A DNA stretch of 8,444 nt, from NCBI GenBank assembly GCA_022447165.1, contig JAKVBR010000066.1, positions 1-8,444 of the forward strand, given 5' to 3'. The stretch comes from Phycisphaerales bacterium. GTDB lineage: Bacteria > Planctomycetota > Phycisphaerae > Phycisphaerales > SM1A02. Under the pieces are notes generated by a model. That model ran no database searches and was not told where the DNA came from. It was given only the letters and a program-made list of their open reading frames with translations. This document shows positions 1 to 4,781 of this stretch, piece after piece (within the stretch, counting starts at the first letter, position 1; every line of letters begins with the position of its first letter). Position numbers and translations under genes: made by a program.

Positions 1-386
1 TTAATGGTTTCTCGTTCGCGAATACTTCTAATCCAGTGTCCTTCTGGTTGATACAGGGAAATCCATGAGTAACGTATTGCAGCGATTGAACCCCCTTGGT
101 TTGGTATCGTTAGTTTCGTGTTTTCAGATGGCGTTGATTCCTCGTTGTTTGGAGAATGAACGGGATCATCTTGTGATTCCTCATCATGATGCCCATCGTT
201 TTGGTTGACTTCATCATTGTTGTCACCGGGGCAGTCATTTTGTTGTTCCTCTTCAGGAACATCGAGGTCAACCCCTCCAAATCCGGAAGAGTTGCCCCCC
301 ATGCCAGTCATAACTGTATCCTGACTAAAAGAAATTGTGTTTAATGTGAGTACCGAACAGATTGAGAGAAGAGATGTGTATTTCAT
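1..386 (-). CDS. Secreted acidic protein, N-terminal part only (runs off left edge)
   Basis: An open frame starts at ATG 386-384 and reads without a stop for 128 codons to the window edge, so the C-terminus is missing. Residues 1-22 look like a signal peptide: Lys at position 2, a hydrophobic core and cleavage near S-F-S-Q. Residues 23-39 are Gly/Ser-rich. Residues 40-89 are a low-complexity linker with about 18 Asp/Glu plus many Asn, Gln and His, and there is no Lys or Arg between residues 3 and 90. From about residue 91 the composition changes to ordinary folded-domain character (Trp, Tyr, Arg, Ile), ending in R-S-I-R-E-R-E-T-I, so a globular domain probably begins here. No convincing Shine-Dalgarno precedes the ATG. 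It is transcribed divergently from the gene at 593. I do not recognise the family; a secreted or surface protein with a flexible acidic spacer is the most that can be said. Confidence 0.72.
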   Translation of the reverse strand, partial: MKYTSLLSICSVLTLNTISFSQDTVMTGMGGNSSGFGGVDLDVPEEEQQNDCPGDNNDEVNQNDGHHDEESQDDPVHSPNNEESTPSENTKLTIPNQGGSIAAIRYSWISLYQPEGHWIRSIRERETI

Positions 387-453
387 GACCATTTAGTCGA
401 TGTAATGAGATCTTGAAATCAGTCCAAAATAACGATTAGGTCCGGTTATTCAC

Positions 454-470
454 TTCATGCAGTTCATGCA
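454..470. repeat. Two direct copies of TTCATGCA with 9-bp period
   Basis: The octamer TTCATGCA occurs at 454-461 and again at 463-470, separated by one base. The five-base inverted pair CGGTT (443-447) and AACCG (470-474) brackets it. The position in the middle of a divergent intergenic region suggests a regulator binding site, but eight bases repeated once could also be chance. The operator role is inference only. Confidence 0.35.
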
Positions 471-471
471 A

Positions 472-483
472 CCGACTAGTTGG
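472..483. promoter_or_regulatory. Near-perfect 12-bp palindrome CCGACTAGTTGG
   Basis: The two halves pair at five of six positions; only G474 and T481 do not match. It lies one base after the TTCATGCA direct repeat and about 85 bases upstream of the start of the gene at 386 and 110 bases upstream of the start at 593. This would suit a dimeric regulator. No known operator is recognised. Confidence 0.25.
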
Positions 484-580
484 AACATCGAAAACACACT
501 GTTAACAGGGTTTTACTCAACTGAGACCAGAATTCAATAGGCAATATCAAGATAATGTGATACGTTGAGACCGTATTGGA

Positions 581-585
581 AAGGA
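581..585 (+). promoter_or_regulatory. Shine-Dalgarno AAGGA for the YHYH/dockerin gene
   Basis: AAGGA sits seven bases before ATG 593. It is the clearest ribosome-binding site of the plus-strand unit and supports this ATG as the start. The three genes that follow have weak or absent sites and probably rely on coupling to upstream translation. Confidence 0.6.
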
Positions 586-592
586 AATCGGC

Positions 593-1789
593 ATGAGTTA
601 CATAACAGTAGGGAGTTTGTCACTTTTAATCAGTGCCTCAACAGCATTATCAATGCCATATGGACTTGGATGCGCAACTGACGTAACAACGGATGGCGTC
701 GTTGGAGTAAATGACATATTGCTTGTTGTTGACCGGTGGGGTTCTAATGACGACCTCGCAGATTGCAACCGAGATGGTGTTGTTGGAATCAGTGACATCT
801 TGCTGATTATTGATGAATGGGGTTCTGATTGCGATTCGATCCATCCATTTGAAGGTAATACTTCTGTCGAGTTTGATTATGTCAATGGACTCGTTGTGAT
901 CTCATACAACGGTATACCAAATCATCCAACGGGTCCGTTTGATGGTTCAACTGGATGTTACAACCCCAATGATGTTTCAATGCTCAACATCACATATTCC
1001 ATTCCAATGCATCCTGAGCCAACGAACAATCCCTCGGTAGATTTAATGTCTCAAACTGGTCCGATTGCAACCGCAGTGAATGGCGTTCCTTTTTACAACC
1101 CATATGACGCGGGTGGAATCGATGCGCCAAGTACGATTTGCTTCGATGATTACAATGGTCATCCATCTCCAGATGGACGGTATCACTACCATCAGTGGTC
1201 ACCTGCGTTTGATGATGTGAAGACCGATGGTCATAGTCAACTCGTTGGGTACTCATTTGATGGATATCCAATTTTTGGTCCATGGGAATCAGAAACAGAT
1301 TATGCACATGAATCAACAGTCAACCCACTAGATGATTGTCACGGCCATTATGATGCTGTCAGGGGGTATCATTACCACACATCACTTCCCTACGATGAAG
1401 ACCCAAATGGTTTTCCATGGGTGATGGGTTGTTACAGCGCTCAACCAGAAACAAGTAACTTTGGTGGTGGGGGCGGTGGCGGAGGACCTGGTGGTGGTTG
1501 TGATGCTTGTGCTCAAAACATGATTCCACCGCCAGTGTGTAACTGTGTGCACAATGCTCCAGGATATGCATACTGTTGCACAAATTGGGATGCGGCATGC
1601 CAAGCGTACGCGGAACAGTTTTGCAACGGATTTACTGGCTCGGATGTTCCAACGCAAAGACCTGAACCACAGCGAAATGCTCAACCAAATCGCCCAGAAA
1701 GACAAATGCATCCCCAGCGTCCAAATCGGCAAGGACCTCCTAGACAACACCCGCCACAAAACAGGCCAAGACCTCCACACAGGCGGTGA
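593..1789 (+). CDS. Secreted YHYH-domain protein with N-terminal dockerin-like repeats and Cys-rich module
   Basis: Multi-domain exported protein, 398 residues. Residues 1-20 are a likely signal peptide (no basic residue at the N-terminus, cleavage near T-A-L-S). Residues 30-77 carry two dockerin-type calcium loops. Residues about 85-285 match the YHYH family: R-Y-H-Y-H-Q at 196-201, G-Y-H-Y-H-T at 258-263, and conserved G-Y-x-x-D-G-Y-P-I-F-G-P at 219-230. Residues 291-302 are an almost pure Gly linker. Residues 303-344 contain eight Cys, including C-C-T-N-W-D-A-A-C, a planctomycete-style disulfide module. Residues 351-398 are a basic tail with 14 Pro and 11 Arg. The family's function is not established. 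The paired His motifs suggest metal binding, which is inference. It leads a tight operon, and its stop overlaps the next start by 4 bp. Confidence 0.88.
   Translation: MSYITVGSLSLLISASTALSMPYGLGCATDVTTDGVVGVNDILLVVDRWGSNDDLADCNRDGVVGISDILLIIDEWGSDCDSIHPFEGNTSVEFDYVNGLVVISYNGIPNHPTGPFDGSTGCYNPNDVSMLNITYSIPMHPEPTNNPSVDLMSQTGPIATAVNGVPFYNPYDAGGIDAPSTICFDDYNGHPSPDGRYHYHQWSPAFDDVKTDGHSQLVGYSFDGYPIFGPWESETDYAHESTVNPLDDCHGHYDAVRGYHYHTSLPYDEDPNGFPWVMGCYSAQPETSNFGGGGGGGGPGGGCDACAQNMIPPPVCNCVHNAPGYAYCCTNWDAACQAYAEQFCNGFTGSDVPTQRPEPQRNAQPNRPERQMHPQRPNRQGPPRQHPPQNRPRPPHRR
680..823 (+). repeat. Tandem dockerin-type calcium-binding repeats (protein repeat)
   Basis: Two 21-residue units at protein residues 30-50 and 57-77 share 13 identical positions. 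Each has Asp at positions 1, 5 and 12 of the loop, as in dockerin F-hand loops. The second also has Asn at position 3, while the first has Thr there. Each unit ends in W-G. Dockerins bind cohesins in cellulosomes, but in planctomycetes such repeats are widespread without cellulosomes, so a surface-attachment role is inference. Here the repeats directly follow the signal peptide. Confidence 0.75.
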
Positions 1790-2334
1790 TTGTGCGGTTC
1801 GTTCTTGTGTTCGCAGTTACGCTGATATGTGGCTGCAAAAAAACAAATGTCAATTCGCTTGTTAAGGGTAACCCTGGCGAAGTTAAAGTGCTCATGTTTA
1901 CGAGTACTGACTGTCCAATCGCAAACGCACTTGTTCCTGAGTTCAAGAGATTGCAAGAAGAAGTAGATCGCGAGGGGGGCACAATGACATTTGTTCATAC
2001 TTGGGAACACCGAACGCAATCTGAGTTAGATGTTCATGCAAAGGAGTTTGACTTTACACCTCACAACATCATTGACAAAGAGCACGAACTTGTCCGTAGT
2101 TTTAAAGCAACAGTTACCCCTGAAATCGTGGTGCTTCGCTTTGATGCATCTTCAGTTCAGAAGGTGATTTACCAAGGCAAAATCAATAATTTGTTTGATT
2201 CTCCCGGAAATCGGCGAGACCGCGCTACCGAACATTATGCTCGAGATGCAATTCGCGCAGCTACTCAAGGAAAGGAAGTGACGCCGAGTTATCGAAAACC
2301 AACGGGCTGTCTCATTGAAATGAGCCATGATTGA
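1786..2334 (+). CDS. Redoxin/thioredoxin-fold lipoprotein, single-Cys CPIAN type
   Basis: Residues 1-17 form a hydrophobic leader ending in L-I-C-G-C, a plausible although atypical lipobox (Cys at -2), so membrane anchoring through C17 is likely. The rest is a thioredoxin-like fold of the AhpC/TSA (redoxin) type. T-S-T-D-C-P-I-A-N (39-47) holds C43 at the active-site position but Ala where a CxxC thioredoxin has its second Cys. T111-P112 is the expected cis-Pro loop. Y-Q-G-K-I-N-N (129-135) and P-T-G-C-L-I (172-177, with C175) match conserved landmarks of planctomycete redoxins. GTG 1786 overlaps the upstream stop (GTGA). GTG 1792 is an equally good start, since AGGCGG (1781-1786) lies five bases before it and only two residues are lost. 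The activity (peroxide or thiol redox) is unproven. In relatives I recall this domain fused to the next gene's product. Confidence 0.8.
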   Translation: MIVRFVLVFAVTLICGCKKTNVNSLVKGNPGEVKVLMFTSTDCPIANALVPEFKRLQEEVDREGGTMTFVHTWEHRTQSELDVHAKEFDFTPHNIIDKEHELVRSFKATVTPEIVVLRFDASSVQKVIYQGKINNLFDSPGNRRDRATEHYARDAIRAATQGKEVTPSYRKPTGCLIEMSHD

Positions 2335-3622
2335 GTTACTTTTAGGTCTTCTTCAACAATCAAATCAGCCAAGTCAGCCGACTTGGCATGATGACATTTA
2401 CCCCATCATGCTCACGCATTGTTCTGAATGCCATGATGGCAAGGGCGCAGGTCCTTTTGAACTTCTAACGTATGAAAGTGTTGCAAACAGAGCAACGTTC
2501 ATTGAAGCGTTAATCGAAAAAAAACTCATGCCTCCTTGGCTTCCGAGTAAAGAAGGAGCACCGCTTCAAGGTGAGCGTTGTATGTCGGATGAACAGATTG
2601 CATTGTTTAAACAGTGGGTCAAGGGAGGCAAACTCAAAGGCGAAGGTGCTCAGATTGTTGTTTGCCCAGTTGAAATGGAAACTCCGGTGATGACAAAGCG
2701 AACTGAGTCAGATTATGCTTGGATTATTCCCGCAGAGAGTGGTATTCGTTGGCATGAGGGTGTGCTCGACAAGCGTACATTTGTGCTTCCAATTGAAAAC
2801 GAAACACTGCTAAAAGTGAATCGCATCCAGTATTCCACAACTGCGCCTCAGGCGGTGCAGATGGTTGGATTTGTTTTTGATGGTTCTGGTCAGGGTAAAC
2901 GCGTTGATGCATGGGATCGTGAGCCCGGGTATGAAATGATGGGAGACATTGGTTGGATTCCATCAGGTTCGCATGGCAAGATTGGCCCCGGTGCTGGCGG
3001 CGTGTTTGTTCCAGCTGGCTTTTATTTGGAAATCCCAGCAAACGCAGATCTTGTTGCTGAAACGCATTACAGACCGCGAGGTAAGCAAGAACAACTTTCA
3101 AGTACAGTGCAGTTATGGGAAACGACAGATGAAAGTGCTAGACAGTTGTTACCACTCATAACAATGATTCGGAGAATCGTCCTTGAGCCAGAAGCAACTA
3201 ATGTGATAGAGGGGGAGTCCATTCAGATTCCTTACGCAGTCGATCTTGTCGGAGTTACACCAAGGGCAGGTTCCGAGTGTGAGTCCATGCGATTAGCGGC
3301 TACCTTGCCAGACGGTAAAGAAATGGTTCTTATTGACATTCCTCGCTGGGATCCGCATTACGGCGAAACGGTGTTCTTTGACAAACCCATTCGATTGCCT
3401 GCAGATTCAATTATTTCATCTCAGTGGATATACAACAACAGTGAATCAAATCCAAGAAACCCCTTTGTGCCTGCAAAGAAAGTTGACTTAGCAAGAAGAA
3501 CAGGAATCGCAAATTTTATCTTGCACAGTGCAGCGGTCGATGCTCAGCAAGAAACTGCCATCATCGAATGGAATCAAGGTCTGCTTCGTAAACGCCAACG
3601 AGCAACAAACAAATCAAACTAA
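2327..3622 (+). CDS. Cytochrome c-like protein with degenerate copper type II monooxygenase fold
   Basis: Residues 20-105 are a planctomycete-type cytochrome c domain: heme-binding C32-S-E-C35-H36, then G-P-F-E-L-L-T-Y-E and L-M-P-P-W, whose M68 is the probable axial ligand. Residues about 130-405 resemble the two beta domains of copper type II ascorbate-dependent monooxygenases: G-W-I-P-S-G (209-214), F-V-P-A-G (227-231), E-T-H-Y-R-P-R-G-K (245-253), L-P-D-G-K-E-M-V-L-I-D-I-P-R (327-340) and N-N-S-E-S-N-P-R-N-P (370-379). Of the expected copper-binding His only H247 remains; A-P-Q-A-V-Q and V-T-P-R-A-G stand where His pairs usually occur. The start is forced, because an in-frame TGA lies at 2321. 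The N-terminus has only a short hydrophobic run with no basic residue, a poor export signal for a cytochrome. It overlaps the redoxin gene by 8 bp. Electron transfer or ligand binding is likelier than oxygenation. Confidence 0.8.
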   Translation: MIELLLGLLQQSNQPSQPTWHDDIYPIMLTHCSECHDGKGAGPFELLTYESVANRATFIEALIEKKLMPPWLPSKEGAPLQGERCMSDEQIALFKQWVKGGKLKGEGAQIVVCPVEMETPVMTKRTESDYAWIIPAESGIRWHEGVLDKRTFVLPIENETLLKVNRIQYSTTAPQAVQMVGFVFDGSGQGKRVDAWDREPGYEMMGDIGWIPSGSHGKIGPGAGGVFVPAGFYLEIPANADLVAETHYRPRGKQEQLSSTVQLWETTDESARQLLPLITMIRRIVLEPEATNVIEGESIQIPYAVDLVGVTPRAGSECESMRLAATLPDGKEMVLIDIPRWDPHYGETVFFDKPIRLPADSIISSQWIYNNSESNPRNPFVPAKKVDLARRTGIANFILHSAAVDAQQETAIIEWNQGLLRKRQRATNKSN

Positions 3623-3644
3623 AGAAGTCTGATATCCTTTCTGC

Positions 3645-4781
3645 ATGTTAACTCTTCTTGCGATCACAACTTTATCGCTTTCAAATCCTTCTGGTCCAGA
3701 CGCGCTCGCACCTAATCTCAGTGTTCATGGTAAAGAAGTGTGGATGACATGGATAGCACCCCATGAGGACGGCATCACAAATGAAGTGATGTGCTCAACG
3801 TTCTCTGATGGAGCGTGGTCTCCTGCTAGCACTGTTGTAAAAGCAGGGCACTTGTTTGTTAACTGGGCAGATTTTCCAGAGTTGTGCGTCGCAAAGGATG
3901 GTTCTGTTTATGTCACTTGGTTGCAAAAGAGTGGACCGGGCACGTATGCCTATGACATCGGTGTAGCAAGAAGCACAGATGATGGAAAAACTTGGTCGCA
4001 TCTAGGCACGCTTAATGATGACCGCGTACTTGGAGAGCATGGATTTGTTTCACTCGTTCAAGAAGGTGAGCGTGGTGTTCGGGCATTTTGGCTTGATGGC
4101 AGAGCAATGACAGGCGATGGTCATAGCGGTCATGGCGGAGGGGATATGCAACTGCGTTCAGCGGTCATTGATTCTGTCGTTCATCCAAGCGAGTTAATTG
4201 ATGAACGTGTGTGTGAGTGTTGTTCAACCGATGCGGTGTTACATGGCGGCGTACCGCTTGTTGTCTACAGAGATAGAGGCGCAAGCGAAATCAGAGATAT
4301 TGCAATTACAATGATTGGGAAGAAAGAAAAGTTAGTCAACCCAGATGGTTGGAATATCAATGGTTGTCCAGTAAATGGCCCAGCAATAGCGACGAACAAC
4401 AAGGATGTCATTGTTGGTTGGTTTACCGCACCAGAAATGAAGAGTGCAGTAAAGGCCTCATTTGTTAATGCTGATGGCATCCAGCAGCCCATTCAACTGT
4501 CAACCAACACCATTGGCAGAGTAGATGTTGAAATGCTAGAGGATTCAACTGGCATTGCATGCTGGTTAGAGACGTGCGAAGATGGTGTGTATGTTGCAAT
4601 TGCAAAAGTAAGGAAAGATGGCGCAGTGAGTCAAGTGCAACACATCGAAAAAGTAGCATCATCAAGGCAAGCAGGGTTTCCGCACATTGCAGTTGTTGGA
4701 GATCAACTGCTCATCGCGTGGACAGCAGTGGATACTGCAAATGGGATCCAAACAAAGGTCATCGATCTCGATTCGTTTTAA
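3645..4781 (+). CDS. Exported BNR/Asp-box beta-propeller (sialidase-like fold) with C-x-C-C motif
   Basis: 378 residues, a likely six-bladed propeller. Residues 1-13 are a short hydrophobic leader without basic residues. A single perfect Asp box, S-T-D-D-G-K-T-W, is at 110-117. The conserved core R-V-C-E-C-C-S-T-D-A (188-197), V-V-Y-R-D-R (206-211), E-I-R-D-I (215-219), G-C-P-V-N-G-P-A (240-247) and W-F-T-A (259-262) matches a family usually labelled exo-alpha-sialidase or sialidase-fold protein. C190, C192, C193 and C241 are likely disulfides or metal ligands. I do not see a sialidase Arg triad, so enzymatic activity should not be assumed. A His/Gly-rich loop (G-H-S-G-H-G-G-G, 159-166) interrupts one blade. 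The gene starts 22 bp after its neighbour with no Shine-Dalgarno; in-frame TGA 3630 limits the start to ATG 3645. Its stop overlaps the convergent gene's stop. Confidence 0.8.
   Translation: MLTLLAITTLSLSNPSGPDALAPNLSVHGKEVWMTWIAPHEDGITNEVMCSTFSDGAWSPASTVVKAGHLFVNWADFPELCVAKDGSVYVTWLQKSGPGTYAYDIGVARSTDDGKTWSHLGTLNDDRVLGEHGFVSLVQEGERGVRAFWLDGRAMTGDGHSGHGGGDMQLRSAVIDSVVHPSELIDERVCECCSTDAVLHGGVPLVVYRDRGASEIRDIAITMIGKKEKLVNPDGWNINGCPVNGPAIATNNKDVIVGWFTAPEMKSAVKASFVNADGIQQPIQLSTNTIGRVDVEMLEDSTGIACWLETCEDGVYVAIAKVRKDGAVSQVQHIEKVASSRQAGFPHIAVVGDQLLIAWTAVDTANGIQTKVIDLDSF
4778..4781. other. Shared TTAA: overlapping convergent stop codons
   Basis: The plus-strand propeller gene ends with TAA at 4779-4781 and the minus-strand amidohydrolase-like gene ends with TAA read from 4780 to 4778. 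The palindrome TTAA therefore provides both stops, leaving no untranslated space between the two operons for a separate terminator. Confidence 0.9.

Larger units (their letters stand above)
387..592. promoter_or_regulatory. Divergent intergenic region, probable promoters for both flanking genes
   Basis: These 206 bases separate two genes that start back to back, so promoters for both directions should lie here. I see no pair of good -35 and -10 boxes. The hexamer GATAAT at 551-556 resembles a -10 for the plus-strand gene but lacks a recognisable -35 at the right distance. The region holds a 9-bp-period direct repeat (454-470) and an adjacent near-palindrome (472-483), listed separately. No small ORF or RNA is evident. 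Confidence 0.5.

Noticed and set aside
551..556. GATAAT as a -10 box for the gene at 593
   Set aside because: It has no recognisable -35 hexamer about 17 bases upstream, so it is mentioned only in the intergenic entry and not called as a promoter.
1481..1485. GGAGG within the YHYH gene as an internal ribosome-binding site
   Set aside because: It arises from Gly codons of the linker, and no start codon at suitable spacing opens a credible reading frame.
1382..1780. A 132-codon open frame on the minus strand opposite the YHYH gene
   Set aside because: Its translation is Trp/Arg/Ser-rich with no domain character, it lies wholly antisense to a gene with clear motifs, and it has no credible start signal.
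1681..2019. A 112-codon minus-strand open frame rich in Cys and Gly spanning the YHYH/redoxin junction
   Set aside because: The Cys/Gly richness is the complement of Pro/Gln/Arg codons in the tail of the YHYH gene. It is antisense shadow, not a gene.
1786..2334. Classical CxxC thioredoxin or heme-maturation thioredoxin
   Set aside because: The second Cys of CxxC is Ala (C-P-I-A), so a dithiol mechanism within the motif is not possible; the CPxAN redoxin type fits better.
3645..4781. Active sialidase
   Set aside because: There is only one Asp box, and I see no Arg triad or catalytic Tyr/Glu arrangement. The fold label is kept but the enzymatic activity is not.
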